Shown: positions 12,501-21,868, counted from the stretch's first letter. The stretch: DNA of 64,000 nt from Rheinheimera oceanensis (GCF_018831085.1 NZ_JAGPNM010000001.1:980385-1044384), one strand, 5' to 3'. Notes: generated by a model from the letters alone, not told the origin. Numbers and translations: made by a program.

Positions 12501-15500
12501 GTTTCCGGTAACATTGATATTGCTGAGATTGTCTGCACTATAACTTTGATAACTCTCAGCACGGTCTATCAGGATAGTATGGTCCTTAGCAACCGGTAAG
12601 TGTTCCAACAGATGAGATTGGGTCAATACCAATTCCACTCCACTGTCTTGTATCATGTATGCCACGCGTTGACGCGGATACTCTGGATCCAGCGGTACGT
12701 ACGAGGCTCCTGCCTTGAGTATCGCAAGCATCGCAATCAACGATTCCGCTGAGCGATCAACACTCAACCCCACCAATACGCCGTATTTAAGGCCTTTTTG
12801 CTGCAGGTAGCGGGCCAGCTGATTGGCTTTTTGGTTCACCAGGCTATAGCTATACACTGAACCTTGATACTCCAGCGCTGCTGCATCTGGAGTTTTTGCA
12901 ACCTGTTGCTCAAATATTTGATGGATACAGGTGGTGTCGGGATAATCCTCCGCATTGTCATTGAATGTCTTGATCTGGTCGATATCGGCCTTGGTGATCA
13001 GTGGTAAATGATAGATATCAGTCTGCGGTTCACGAACCAATGCAGCCAGCAGACATTCAAAGCTCGCAGCCAAACGTTTTATAGTGTCCAACTCAAACAG
13101 GCTGGTAGCAAAACTCCAGTTAAGCGCCAACCCATCGGGTTGTTCGGTTACCATCAGCTCCATATCAAACTTAATCATGGTTTGACGAGTAGGCAGCGGC
13201 TGAATAGACAACTCAGGCAGTGTCAACTCACCTTGTTCGTTGTTTTGCAGCCCAAACATCAATTGGAAAATCGGTGAATGACTCAAGCTACGTTTGGGCT
13301 GAAGTTTCTCTACCAGCATTTCGAACGGAATGTCCTGATTCGAGAATGCTTCGAGAATTGTTGTTTTGTTTTGCTCAAGTACTTGGGCAAAACTCATACC
13401 TTTAACAAAACGCGTCCGTAGCGGCAGGCTGTTGACAAAAAAACCAATCAACGGCTCAATATCCTTGTGGATACGGCCAGCCACCGGAGTACCGATTACG
13501 ACATCCGCGGCATTACTCCAACGTGCAACCAACAAGGCAAAAGCACTTTCGAGCAGCATAAACAAAGTGATATCAAGGCTTAAGCTAAGGCTTTTTAACT
13601 GCGCCAACAAACTGTTGTCGATATGTTGATAATAGCTGCCGCCAACCAGAGATTGGCGCTTAGGCCGCATCTTATCCAACGGCAGCGTGTGCAGCTGAGG
13701 CATCGCTTCGAGGGTCTTCGACCAGTATTTCAACTGAGCATCGAGCTTTTCTTCCGTAAAGGTGTTCCTTTGCCAATAGGCAAAGTCACCATATTGAATA
13801 GGCAACGGTTGCAGCTCGTGCTGGCGGCCGTTACGGAAGGAGTCATAAAGGCTGCCAAACTCCTGCACTAGGATAGCTACAGACCAGCCGTCAGAAGCTA
13901 TGTGATGCATGTTACACAACAACACGTGCTCGGTATCCGCCAGTTTTAACAATCGCACCCTAAGCATCAAGTCTTTTGACAGGTCAAAAGGCCGCCCCGC
14001 TTCTTCAGTTGCGATGCGTTCAACTTCTGCCGATTGTAGTGACATAGGCATTGCGCTTAAGTCGACGACATCCAGCGGAATAGCTTCAGCAGGGTTTACG
14101 ATTTGCACACCTTGACCTTCAGACTCTTCGTAAGTAGTGCGCAATACTTCGTGCCGTACTACCAATATGGAAAACGCTCGGTGTAGCGCTTGAAAATCGA
14201 GATTGCCGTTTAGCTGCATCGCTGCGGGCATATTGTATTGATTACTGCCGGGTGTAATTTGATCGATAAACCACAACCTCTGTTGAGCAAAAGATAATGG
14301 TAAAGGGAGCTCTTTGGCTACGGGTTCGATGGTGACATGGGCAGATTTGTTCTGGGAGTCGATGTATGCCGCAAGCTTGGAAATAGTGCCCTTTTCAAAC
14401 AAGACCCGCAGGGTATTGTTAACATTGAATTGTTTGGAAACCGCGGCGACGATGCGCATGGCTCTGAGCGAATTACCACCTAGATCGAAAAAATTGTCAT
14501 GGATGGAAATCGACGCTTTACCAAGGATATCCTGCCATAATGTGGTCAAAGACATCTCTGTCGGCGTTCGGGCAGCGACAAAATTTTGTTCAGTTTCATT
14601 CCCTGGTTTGGGCAAAGCTTCAATATCAACAGTGCCATCTGGCTTTCGCGTTATTTTTTCCACTACATGATAGGCATTAGGCTGAAGGTAGTCAGGCACC
14701 ATACCTGCCACCAAAGTAATGACTTTTTCTACCAATTCCGACTGGTCGGCATCGGCCGCTGACGGGACTATGTACGCTGCGATTGATATGCCATTGTCAT
14801 TTTCCAACGCAACAACTGCGGCATCAGCTAGACAATCAAGGGATTGTAATTGTTTACGCACATGATAGATCGGTAACGGTAATCCGTTCACGTTGACTTT
14901 TTCATCTACAGTGCAGATAAACTCCAACTCACCTACCGGGTTGTAACGTACCCAATGTTGTGTCTTTACTAGGCTCTCGTTGGGCTGGTGCAATAAACTG
15001 TCGCCCGCCGATTCTTGCGCCTTGTAGTCAAGGTGTGTTAAGTCTAGTTTGGACGTATCATTAATCCCCAGATAAAGATACCCCGGAATGCCTACCGGCA
15101 CGGGATTGCGTTGGTTATCTAACACGTAACTCCGTATTCCCGCCACGACTGCGCCATCAGTACGCTGTTTGGAGCAAATATCAATAATTTGACTGACATT
15201 ACCGCAATTGCCCGCCCATTCCGCCTGTTTTGAAAGGTCCTCATCACTAATCACAGGCAGTTGGTAAATTGAAGCATTCGGCGCGTCAACAATGCCGTAC
15301 AACAACAGCTCATAACCTTTGCACAACGCGTCCATAGTCTGCTCGTCGAAAATGCAGTCAGAACTGTTCCAATTTAGCAACAGCCCCTGTTCTACTTCAA
15401 ACGCCGCAAGTTCAAGGTCGAATTTGATCATGCTCTTACCAGTATTGACATGTTCAATCACCAAATCAGGTATACTCAAATCCAAGGGTTGATTGTTCTG

Positions 15501-16781
15501 CAATACGAAGGCTATCTGCAAGACTGGCGAGTAACTCGAACTACGGGGCAATTCCAGCTTTTCTACTAACAGATCAAAAGGCATTTCTTGATGGGAAAAG
15601 GCTTGCAGAATATTCTCGCGGTTATGTGAGATCAAATCCTTAAAGGACATGTTATCTTTTAGCTGAGTTCTTAGCACCAGAGTATTGACGAAAAATCCGA
15701 TCAGCGGTTCTATTTCCTTATAGTTACGGCCTGAGATCGGGCTTCCGATGATGATATCCTGTTGTTGGCTGAAACGCGCCAACAGCAGAGCTAGGGTAGT
15801 CTCCAGCAGCATGAACAAGGTTATATCCAATTCACGGGACAACTGCTTGAGTTTATTCAGCAGGTTGTTGTCAAAAGATTGCACCAGGGTTCTTCCTGTG
15901 AATATCTGCTGCTTTGGACGCATCTGTGAGCTAGGCAGATCATGAAGCAAAGGCTGACCTGATAATTGCCCCAGCCAGTAGTCACATTGCTGCTTCAATT
16001 CCTGCTCATTTAAATATTGCTGTTGCCATGCGGCATAATCGGCATACTGTATCGGCAGCGGTGTCAATGCATGTTGCTGACCGCCTTTGTGGGCCAAGTA
16101 GAGTTGCATCAGTTCTGCTTCGAATACCCCCAAAGACCAACCGTCAGAAGCAATATGGTGCATTACTAGTATTAGGATACTTTCCTCGGCAGACAACTTG
16201 ATAAGGGTCAGCCGAATCATTAGATCTTTGCTCAGGTCAAATGGCTTGGATGACTCTGAAGCTATCAGGCTTTTGATCACACAATCGTGTTTAGTGTAGC
16301 CGTAGCCGATGTAATCGATGACAGGAATCGACAAAGGTTTGGCAGGCTCTACCACCTGTACAGCCTCACCATCGACTTCGCGGTACACGCTACGAAGAAT
16401 TTCATGACGCTCTATAATAACGTCCAATGCATACTGCAAAGAGGCCATTTGCAGTGAGCCAGTAAACATTAAAGCAACTGGCACATTATACTGCGTCTCA
16501 CTAATTTTCAGCTGTTCGATAAACCACAAACGTTGTTGTGAAAATGATAGCGGAAGCTGGTTGCTGGTTCGTAGCTTTGCAATAATCTGTTTTTTTGACG
16601 CCAGATTTTTCTCTTGCTGCACTTTTAACCAAGCCACGAGCTCAGCTTTTCTTTCTTTTATCGCTGCCAGCACATCTTGCGGTATCGATTTTGCTTTGGT
16701 AGTAACACGCAGATTATTACCGTCTACCGTAAAGGCCACTTTTTGTTCGAGACACCACTTGATAAAGTCATTTATATTCAT
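6534..16781 (-). CDS. Hybrid NRPS-PKS (docking-C-A(remnant)-T-C-A-T-KS-AT-KR-ACP)
   Basis: A 3415-residue assembly-line protein. Residues 1-60 look like a TubC N-terminal docking domain. C1 (HHIASDG) is followed by a degenerate adenylation segment (about 530-720) that keeps an A6-like VPVGIPGYLYLG and later parts but lacks the ATP-binding TSGSTG core. A T domain, C2 (HHIASDG), a full A domain (YVIYTSGSTGKPKGV) and a T domain follow. The A pocket read by eye is DASTIAAVC, which resembles Tyr/Phe codes. Then come a ketosynthase (TACSTS, HGTGT, NIGHLD), an acyltransferase (GHSIGE, and HAFH typical of malonyl-CoA), a ketoreductase (GGLGNIG, AAYASAN) and an ACP (FFELGGDS). It probably adds one trans-supplied residue, one aromatic residue and a reduced ketide. 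A 202-bp gap separates it from the Cys-module gene upstream. Confidence 0.95.
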   Translation of the reverse strand: MNINDFIKWCLEQKVAFTVDGNNLRVTTKAKSIPQDVLAAIKERKAELVAWLKVQQEKNLASKKQIIAKLRTSNQLPLSFSQQRLWFIEQLKISETQYNVPVALMFTGSLQMASLQYALDVIIERHEILRSVYREVDGEAVQVVEPAKPLSIPVIDYIGYGYTKHDCVIKSLIASESSKPFDLSKDLMIRLTLIKLSAEESILILVMHHIASDGWSLGVFEAELMQLYLAHKGGQQHALTPLPIQYADYAAWQQQYLNEQELKQQCDYWLGQLSGQPLLHDLPSSQMRPKQQIFTGRTLVQSFDNNLLNKLKQLSRELDITLFMLLETTLALLLARFSQQQDIIIGSPISGRNYKEIEPLIGFFVNTLVLRTQLKDNMSFKDLISHNRENILQAFSHQEMPFDLLVEKLELPRSSSYSPVLQIAFVLQNNQPLDLSIPDLVIEHVNTGKSMIKFDLELAAFEVEQGLLLNWNSSDCIFDEQTMDALCKGYELLLYGIVDAPNASIYQLPVISDEDLSKQAEWAGNCGNVSQIIDICSKQRTDGAVVAGIRSYVLDNQRNPVPVGIPGYLYLGINDTSKLDLTHLDYKAQESAGDSLLHQPNESLVKTQHWVRYNPVGELEFICTVDEKVNVNGLPLPIYHVRKQLQSLDCLADAAVVALENDNGISIAAYIVPSAADADQSELVEKVITLVAGMVPDYLQPNAYHVVEKITRKPDGTVDIEALPKPGNETEQNFVAARTPTEMSLTTLWQDILGKASISIHDNFFDLGGNSLRAMRIVAAVSKQFNVNNTLRVLFEKGTISKLAAYIDSQNKSAHVTIEPVAKELPLPLSFAQQRLWFIDQITPGSNQYNMPAAMQLNGNLDFQALHRAFSILVVRHEVLRTTYEESEGQGVQIVNPAEAIPLDVVDLSAMPMSLQSAEVERIATEEAGRPFDLSKDLMLRVRLLKLADTEHVLLCNMHHIASDGWSVAILVQEFGSLYDSFRNGRQHELQPLPIQYGDFAYWQRNTFTEEKLDAQLKYWSKTLEAMPQLHTLPLDKMRPKRQSLVGGSYYQHIDNSLLAQLKSLSLSLDITLFMLLESAFALLVARWSNAADVVIGTPVAGRIHKDIEPLIGFFVNSLPLRTRFVKGMSFAQVLEQNKTTILEAFSNQDIPFEMLVEKLQPKRSLSHSPIFQLMFGLQNNEQGELTLPELSIQPLPTRQTMIKFDMELMVTEQPDGLALNWSFATSLFELDTIKRLAASFECLLAALVREPQTDIYHLPLITKADIDQIKTFNDNAEDYPDTTCIHQIFEQQVAKTPDAAALEYQGSVYSYSLVNQKANQLARYLQQKGLKYGVLVGLSVDRSAESLIAMLAILKAGASYVPLDPEYPRQRVAYMIQDSGVELVLTQSHLLEHLPVAKDHTILIDRAESYQSYSADNLSNINVTGNSQAYVIYTSGSTGKPKGVSLRHTGAVNLALNQIRIFEISNSSRALQFASFSFDASISEWLMALLSGACLFMCPGECRTDPGKLTQYLIANKITHLTLPPALLAQLDLTDQYHFESLIIAGEACEKQIAWKWAEKYRLFNAYGPSEGTVCTSAGQILPNQRITIGHALNNVSMYVLDEHGAVAPIGVAGELYIGGAGLANNYLNRPDLTAERFSEKFARQWPQVRLYRTGDSVRCLADGSYEFLNRMDDQVKIRGHRIELGEVRAALVKLSLIADAFVMSRQISTVQQLVAYVVLSPEIGVDSTLASAQNKNDWISKVKVLLRESLPEYMVPAFFVSINSMPLTINGKVDSKALPPIEKANTGKTSGSAPNSRIEHQLCKIWQQVLGLEQVSIYDNFFDIGGNSILSIQIQKQIAINTDYEIDITDLFEYPTINELSRYLSYSVDKTLSNVHAMNEAVADVPKQDVAIIGMSLRVPDADTVEQFWDNISNGVESLQEFSDEQLLEAGVGRDMLNHPNYVKSGVLLSDINTFDTNYFGFTPREAEVMDPQQRLLFECSNNALENAGYGCKKRKRDVGVFVGVAESNYFFGHLMGRTELEQTHGFGLLHANSSGYMATRLAYKLNLNGPSINVVTACSTSLVAIHQACNSLLLRESKMAIAGGARVGQFFPAGYMYNEGGIVSPDGHCRAFDKDAQGTRSGDGAGIIVLKRLDDAIADGDTIHAVIKGTAVNNDGSDKVGFTAPSVSGQSDVIIRCQAIAGVKPESIQYVETHGTGTKLGDPIEIKALTKAFAGVKRGFCALGTLKPNIGHLDAAAGVVSVIKAVQALKAGMIPPSINYSEANPSIDFANTPFYVNTELREWTTSGGPRRAGVSSFGIGGTNAHAILEKAPDFVVTEPRRSEELIVLSAKTETALATASEQLVQHLKNHPEQSLSDVGFTLKVGRTAHEHRCMLVAKSIEHAIEQLQSGDGVSRHSFSSKGRVNKSVILLFTGQGSQYVNMAKELYEQEPVFRQQLDECANILSKYAEVDIRDFIYPPVVDENAKTMLNQTSIAQPALFCVEYAMATLLQSWGIIPSAMIGHSIGEYVAACLAGVFNLEDALKLVSERARLMQRVDPGDMISVPMAASELQGLLQQTGCSMAAVNGPQNCVASGPSSAIDTLTKALEKKGVAVSALHTSHAFHSSMMDVIVDDFRRCLEQVSFNAPQFAYISNVSGKFITEQESSSVEYWVQHLRGTVNFAAGINTLLREQQLLNVDKILIEVGPGISLTSLARKSPHAAGQMLLSCIRHPNKAVSDLAFVSQMLGQLWLHGCDIDWQGYYQDSKVSRVPLPTYPYERQKYWIEAVDSKQAPAVSGYKQSNINDWFCAPTFRLESNMAIEPIDLASEKQCWLIFADSYGLGAELGQSLARQSQNVVMVNVGEQFARLDGNNYVVNLIAGNDYQLLKQSLDDAGLRVDRIVHCWSVDQLGCNGSDKAEVFEACQRYGVYSLLAAIKQFAPTQIDHSLQVDVVTQDIYRVTGEEKINRDGATVIGLCKVVPQEYPQIKCNVVDLGLSSLSSIDSAALKPFVLSLLSELCLSARSADVAFRSRQRWVGNYVPHLTDNSQIQARSIKPQGIYLITGGLGNIGLLLGGAIAEQDAVRIAFVGRSEFPAVENWEQWLANHPDGDPTSTKINKLKVLQASGAEVMVCAGDVADFGQMSAVFDRVETRWGRIDGVIHAAGLLHGSIKAIAETTTEDFALQYQSKVKGLLVLEQLLEGRKIDFCLLMSSLSSVLGGLGFAAYASANVFMDAFARQKHNDGDLRWLSVNWDGWNYTAPGQAAMFGDQLSMLPDEGIKAFKRALATGIVPQLVNSTGVLDQRLQRWLKAQDDRGNMRVYSRPELDIQYVEPSSEIEFKLMNVWQELLGIRDIGIKDDFFELGGDSVVATRILSVIRQRFGLDESVFGIKDFFENPTIEKISQKLTAGLELNKASEMKSQLSAAGKNIEEGVL

Positions 16782-16983
16782 TTTTGTCCAACTTTGGTCT
16801 GTTGTATTTCACGCTGTTCACTGCTCTACCATTGCTTCAGAACGTCGCGGCCGATAACCACGATCGTACTCAACAAACGTTTAACATTGCCAATCCACGG
16901 TAGGACAATTTCCAGGTCACAATTAAAGCCAATGGTGCCGGGCCTTCTAGACACTGGCACCTCTATTGAAGGAAGCAATTGTG

Positions 16984-19900
16984 TTAGAAGACTATTTCAA
17001 ATGAACCTTTATCGACTTCGGCGCGAGTTATTTGCTCGAATTGCTGGGCATCAGAGTCTTCTGCTTGACGGTTTCCCAAATACACGGCCATGTCTTTGAG
17101 GCTGGTCCGCTCAAACACATCCCGGATCGAAATTTCGATATCAAAGCCTTCTCGAATTTCATAAACCAAACGAGTCAACTGCAGCGAGTTGCCACCGAGG
17201 TCGAAGAAGTTAGCAGTAGCGCTAACGTTTTCCAGCTCCAAAACTTGCGACCATATGGCTGCCAACTTGATTTCAGTGGCGCCTTCGGGTTCGACAATTG
17301 GCGGGGCCATAATTTCGCCCGGTTCGGGCAGTGCTTTCTTATTGACTTTACTGTTGGCGGTTAGTGGGAAAGCATCAAGCAATACAAATGCACTAGGCAA
17401 CATGTAAACCGGCAAATTTTTCGCGATGCTCTGCTTCAACTGTTTGTTAAAGCCAGCAATATCGACCTCGGCGGGCATATGAGTTGGAATAATATAGGCA
17501 ACCAACCGTCGAGCTAGCTTATCGCCCAAAGCCATAACGATGACTTCTCGAACAGTTTCCAGCTTGGCTAATTCAGCTTCAATTTCACCCAACTCGACTC
17601 GGAAGCCAAGAATTTTGACCTGGTCGTCAGCACGGCCAATAAACTCGATGTTGCCGTCGGCCATGTAACGTCCGAGATCCCCGGTACGATATAGGTTTTT
17701 ACCCAAGCCCTTGTGGTAGAAGAAGCTAGCAGCGGAACGCTTTTCATCACCATAGTAGCAACGGGCAACACCTCTACCACCTATGTACAGTTCACCGGGC
17801 ACACCAATAGGGACTGGCTGTTGCTCACGGTTAAGAATGTGAAATGACTGATTGGCCATAGCTTTACCATAAGGCACACTCTTGAGGTGGCTGGTATCCT
17901 CCGTGATCGGGTAACTGATAGACCAAATCGAAGCTTCTGTTGCACCACCAAGGCTATCGGTTCTACAGTTAGGGAATACGCCCCACAACCGTTTCGGTAA
18001 GCTTGGTGAAATCCAGTCACCACTCATTAAGATATTACGCAAAGTAGTGCCAGTTTTACCCTGACGCTCAAAAGTCAACGCCAACAGATCTGCAGATGCA
18101 GGTACTGCATTGAACAAAGTAATACTGTGCTGTTCAACTAATTCAGCCCAGTGCTCGGCGTCAGTCCCTTTTTCGTGTTCCGGATAGACCACTTCACCAC
18201 CTGCGGCGAGAATGCCGAAAATATCGTATACAGACAGGTCAAAACTCAACGCCGAAACTGCCAACGCCTTGTCAGAGCTCGTCATACCATAAGTCCGGTT
18301 GATATCATGCAAGGTGTTGACCACGGCACCGTGTTCGATGGCCACGCCTTTAGGCTGTCCAGTAGAACCGGAGGTGAAGATCACGTATGCCAGCTTGTCG
18401 GCACATCCGGTGACTGGCACAGCTGCAGCCACGGAATCGAGTGAACCTTCCAACGGATTGACTTCATTGATGTTAATCTGAGTAAAGCCATCAATCCCCT
18501 CTTTGCAGTCAAGGACCACCATAAAGCGGGCATTGGCCTGTTGCAAAATACCTTCGCAACGCTGCTCCGGCCATCCGGTTTCCATCGGTAGGTATGCACC
18601 ACCAACCATCATAATCGCCATGGTTGCAACGACTTGATGTCGACCTTTAGGTAGGCGTACGCCCACCAACTCTTCGCAGGCCACCTTCTGTTCTGCCAAC
18701 TGTTTCGCCAGAGAAACGCTCAGGCGTAGTAATTGCTCATAGCTGATACTACCTTCAATGTCGGTTACCGCCACAGCATCTGGCTGTTTTAATGCAGTTC
18801 GCATAAACAGTTCATGCATGCCCTCTCCCTGCTCAAACTCAGCAGCGTTATCATTCCATTTTGCTATCAGAGCCAACTGAGCTTCGCTGGTCATATTCAA
18901 ACGATGAATATCCTGTTCACAGTCAGCGACAATAGATTGCAACAACAATTCATAGCTTTCAGCCATGCGCTCGATGGTGCTTTTTTCGAACAGACTGGTG
19001 GCAAAGTTCCAGACCAGATCCAGACCGTCAGCTTCTTGCGAGGCTGACAGTTCGAGGTCGAACTTCACCAGATTATCGGCGCCCATTATCGATTTGACTT
19101 CGGCATTCGGCAATTCAAGCTGCGTTTTTTCGTTGTTCTGCAGCCTGAACATGATCTGGAAAATCGGGGTATGGCTGAGGCTGCGCATAGGGTGAACCGT
19201 GTCCACCAACAATTCAAACGGAATATCCTGGTTAGCAAAGCCGTTGAGAATATTGTTCTTTGCTACTTTGAGTAGTTCGCTGAAGCTTGCCCTTTCCGGC
19301 AACGTGGTACGCAATACCAAGTTATTAACAAAACAACCGATCATCGGTTCTATTTCTGCTCTGATACGTCCGGCAACTGGTGTGCCTATCACAATATCAT
19401 CTTCGTTACTCCAACGACCTATCAGCAGCGCAAACGCAGTTTCAAGCAGCATGAACAAAGTAATGCTCTTGTCGTCAGCCAAGGCTTTTAACTGTCCCAA
19501 CATATTGACATCAATGGTGTGCCGCAATTTGCACCCTTCAAAACTTTGCTGCGCCGGACGATTTTTGTCTAGCACCAGTGAATGTACCAGTGGGATGTCT
19601 TCGAGGTTCTGCTGCCAGTAGTTTAACTGCTGGGTGAATGAATCACTTTCGAAATATTCACGCTGCCAATCGGCATAGTCGGCATACTGAATGCTCAGAG
19701 TCTGATTGACCACCGAGCCATTTTCTAAAAACTCTTGGTAATACTGGGAAAATTCTTTAACCATCACGTTCATCGACCAACCATCAGCAGCTATTAAATG
19801 ACTATTGAATAAAATGACATGACTGTGTTTGGATTGCTTAATCACAATTACTCGAAGCTTATGTGACTGGTTCAAATCAAAACGTACTTTAGATTCACTT

Positions 19901-20412
19901 AACATCAGTTCGCGGACTTTTACCTGCCGTGTCACTTCATTAAGCTCGCTGATATCAACAAGTTCTACTTTGGCCGGCTCTGGTTCGGAGATCTGCTGGT
20001 AGGTGACGCCGTGAGATTCAACATAGTTGGTCCTGAGTATTTCATGGCGAGCAATGATCTTGTCCAGAGCAGCCTGCAAAGCTTCGATGCTGAGCAGACC
20101 GTCCACACTGAACGCAGTAGAAATATTGTTCTGCACCGAATTATCACCCATATGGTCAAGAAACCAAAGGCGTTGCTGCGAATAAGACAGCCGCAACAGA
20201 CCATCTCTTGCCACCTGTTTGATGGGTCGCGTTGCCAGTGACTTTGGATTATGGGTGGAGATGAAGCTGACCAGCGCAGGCTTGTTTTCTTTGAGTAGGT
20301 CAATCAGTTCGACGCTTGGGTACTCTTCAAACAATACCTCAAACTCACCATTTTCGACGTTCAATTGTACATTCTGGGCGGCGCACATCGCCAATATTTC
20401 TTGCAAATTCAT
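16984..20412 (-). CDS. Single-module NRPS (docking-C-A-T), cysteine-type adenylation domain
   Basis: A 1142-residue protein counted from the ATG at 20412, which has GGAA six bases upstream; an in-frame TTG at 20424 is less likely. A TubC-like docking segment (1-55) precedes a C domain, an A domain and a T domain (NFFDLGGNSLQ). The A domain has YVIFTSGSTGQPKGV and SLGGATEASIW, and the pocket reads DLYNLSLIW, the standard Cys code. The C domain is odd: the active-site motif HHxxxDG reads HLIAADG, so the second, catalytic His is Leu. It lacks the DxxxxD of a heterocyclisation domain at that place, although Cys-type A domains often sit beside Cy domains. It lies 23 bp downstream of the ATP-grasp gene in the same operon. 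Confidence 0.93.
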   Translation of the reverse strand: MNLQEILAMCAAQNVQLNVENGEFEVLFEEYPSVELIDLLKENKPALVSFISTHNPKSLATRPIKQVARDGLLRLSYSQQRLWFLDHMGDNSVQNNISTAFSVDGLLSIEALQAALDKIIARHEILRTNYVESHGVTYQQISEPEPAKVELVDISELNEVTRQVKVRELMLSESKVRFDLNQSHKLRVIVIKQSKHSHVILFNSHLIAADGWSMNVMVKEFSQYYQEFLENGSVVNQTLSIQYADYADWQREYFESDSFTQQLNYWQQNLEDIPLVHSLVLDKNRPAQQSFEGCKLRHTIDVNMLGQLKALADDKSITLFMLLETAFALLIGRWSNEDDIVIGTPVAGRIRAEIEPMIGCFVNNLVLRTTLPERASFSELLKVAKNNILNGFANQDIPFELLVDTVHPMRSLSHTPIFQIMFRLQNNEKTQLELPNAEVKSIMGADNLVKFDLELSASQEADGLDLVWNFATSLFEKSTIERMAESYELLLQSIVADCEQDIHRLNMTSEAQLALIAKWNDNAAEFEQGEGMHELFMRTALKQPDAVAVTDIEGSISYEQLLRLSVSLAKQLAEQKVACEELVGVRLPKGRHQVVATMAIMMVGGAYLPMETGWPEQRCEGILQQANARFMVVLDCKEGIDGFTQININEVNPLEGSLDSVAAAVPVTGCADKLAYVIFTSGSTGQPKGVAIEHGAVVNTLHDINRTYGMTSSDKALAVSALSFDLSVYDIFGILAAGGEVVYPEHEKGTDAEHWAELVEQHSITLFNAVPASADLLALTFERQGKTGTTLRNILMSGDWISPSLPKRLWGVFPNCRTDSLGGATEASIWSISYPITEDTSHLKSVPYGKAMANQSFHILNREQQPVPIGVPGELYIGGRGVARCYYGDEKRSAASFFYHKGLGKNLYRTGDLGRYMADGNIEFIGRADDQVKILGFRVELGEIEAELAKLETVREVIVMALGDKLARRLVAYIIPTHMPAEVDIAGFNKQLKQSIAKNLPVYMLPSAFVLLDAFPLTANSKVNKKALPEPGEIMAPPIVEPEGATEIKLAAIWSQVLELENVSATANFFDLGGNSLQLTRLVYEIREGFDIEISIRDVFERTSLKDMAVYLGNRQAEDSDAQQFEQITRAEVDKGSFEIVF

Positions 20413-20435
20413 TACTATTTCCAATTCTATTAATT

Positions 20436-21848
20436 TTAAATGACCATTTTTCTGGCTTGAGCAGCTTCTTCCATAACGAAGAGCTCTATCGCCCCCCTAG
20501 CAGAATTGATCACCCCATCATTCATTCCGATAGTCGCCGCTCTGATAAATGCGCCACTGTAATTGTTGCCGAAATCAAAGATCCCCCATACGGCTCTTGC
20601 CCCAACAATGCCATCTTGCGGATGACATATCGACACAGCATCAGGTTTACAATATTCCTGCACCAACCAATCGTTGTCGTCGCCATATTTCTCAATGATT
20701 TCCTGCCACTCTTCTGGCGAGCAGTCTTTGCCGATAAAAACATCGAGTCCCTGAAACGAATGCGCTTTCTTAATGACCAACCTATGCTGCTGTTCCATTA
20801 GAAATGGTCTTAACTCAACCTTTTCCGATTGCCAATTGGCCTCCTTACTGTTGAGTTTGGCGCCCCACGGGATGTTTTCAGTAATTAGCTTTCGTTCCTC
20901 ATCGGTCAATTCAATTTTGTAAAGTGCTTCATGCATTAAGGCCAACAAATTTTTGCTTCCAAGTATCAACCGGTGAGGGCTGTCGGGAAAGACAAGTTTA
21001 TTTCTTAAGCTGCTACTGGTAAGCTGGTAATACAATTTATCCTGACCTTGCATGGTGTCTCCGACCGGGATAAAAAAAGCGTCAACAATCTCCCCGTTCA
21101 TAAACACATCACCGCCGGGTTTAAATTCAAGGTCGCTCACATTACGGCAGATCGAAAGTTTACCGTTGGGGAAACTGCCTTTTCGTGCCAAACGAAATTG
21201 CTCATAGAAAAACAAAATTGCGTCTTCAACAAACTCGTCATTGTCTTGATTTGCACTCATGACTGCCATAACAATGTTGCCTGTGGCTCCCGGGCCTTTT
21301 ATACGCTTGATGCTAGCCAAAAGCGCTGCAAACAGATTTTCCACTATTGGCCGACTTTTAACATTCCACAGGGCTGTCTCGGGAAAAGCTTGAAGTACCC
21401 GAAGGAAATTGCCGGCGAGCCAATCGAGTTGCCATCCACCGATAGTTGACCCGGCATTGACTTCTAACAACTTGATCTTCTGTCCGGAAATGATGATATC
21501 GTGGCGTATCAACATATCCTTTGGGTCGACCCCCATGTTCAGCATCATTTCACAGATAAACAGCGGTTCGTTAACATAATTCGCCAACGCTTGGGCGTTA
21601 TTGCCGAAAGTTTCCTTTATAACCTTGAGCAACACCTTAGGAAAGAGTTCGACGAAACGCGCTATCTCTTTAATCCGTTCACTCGACAAAATCAAAGGCC
21701 AACTGGCAAAAGGATATGGGTAGTTCTGCAATGCTCTGATATCGACCTCTACAACTTTTTTTCTCATAGCCTCACTGTCCGACATCAAATCGAACAATTG
21801 GACTTGCAATGACGAGTAAAACCTGTTTTCTGCTGCTGATACTATCAC
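20436..21848 (-). CDS. Circularly permuted ATP-grasp-like protein, copy 1
   Basis: A soluble protein of about 470 residues with no signal peptide. I chose the GTG at 21848 because AAGGAG lies ten bases upstream. A longer frame starting with a GTG at 21872 overlaps the preceding NRPS stop by 4 bp and lacks a ribosome site. The second half has an ATP-grasp look: HRLVIKKAHSFQGLDVFIG, then a WLVQEYCKP strand and an acidic/aromatic end (WGIFDFG). The N-terminal half has LLEVNAGS. This layout fits the circularly permuted ATP-grasp/glutathionylspermidine-synthase-like class, whose members make peptide-like bonds through acyl phosphates. It is a clear paralogue of the protein at 50036-51433. Its role is not known; ligation or tailoring of an amino acid in the peptide pathway is an inference from context. 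Confidence 0.72.
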   Translation of the reverse strand: MIVSAAENRFYSSLQVQLFDLMSDSEAMRKKVVEVDIRALQNYPYPFASWPLILSSERIKEIARFVELFPKVLLKVIKETFGNNAQALANYVNEPLFICEMMLNMGVDPKDMLIRHDIIISGQKIKLLEVNAGSTIGGWQLDWLAGNFLRVLQAFPETALWNVKSRPIVENLFAALLASIKRIKGPGATGNIVMAVMSANQDNDEFVEDAILFFYEQFRLARKGSFPNGKLSICRNVSDLEFKPGGDVFMNGEIVDAFFIPVGDTMQGQDKLYYQLTSSSLRNKLVFPDSPHRLILGSKNLLALMHEALYKIELTDEERKLITENIPWGAKLNSKEANWQSEKVELRPFLMEQQHRLVIKKAHSFQGLDVFIGKDCSPEEWQEIIEKYGDDNDWLVQEYCKPDAVSICHPQDGIVGARAVWGIFDFGNNYSGAFIRAATIGMNDGVINSARGAIELFVMEEAAQARKMVI

Positions 21849-21868
21849 TTTTATTGTTCTCCTTCGGG

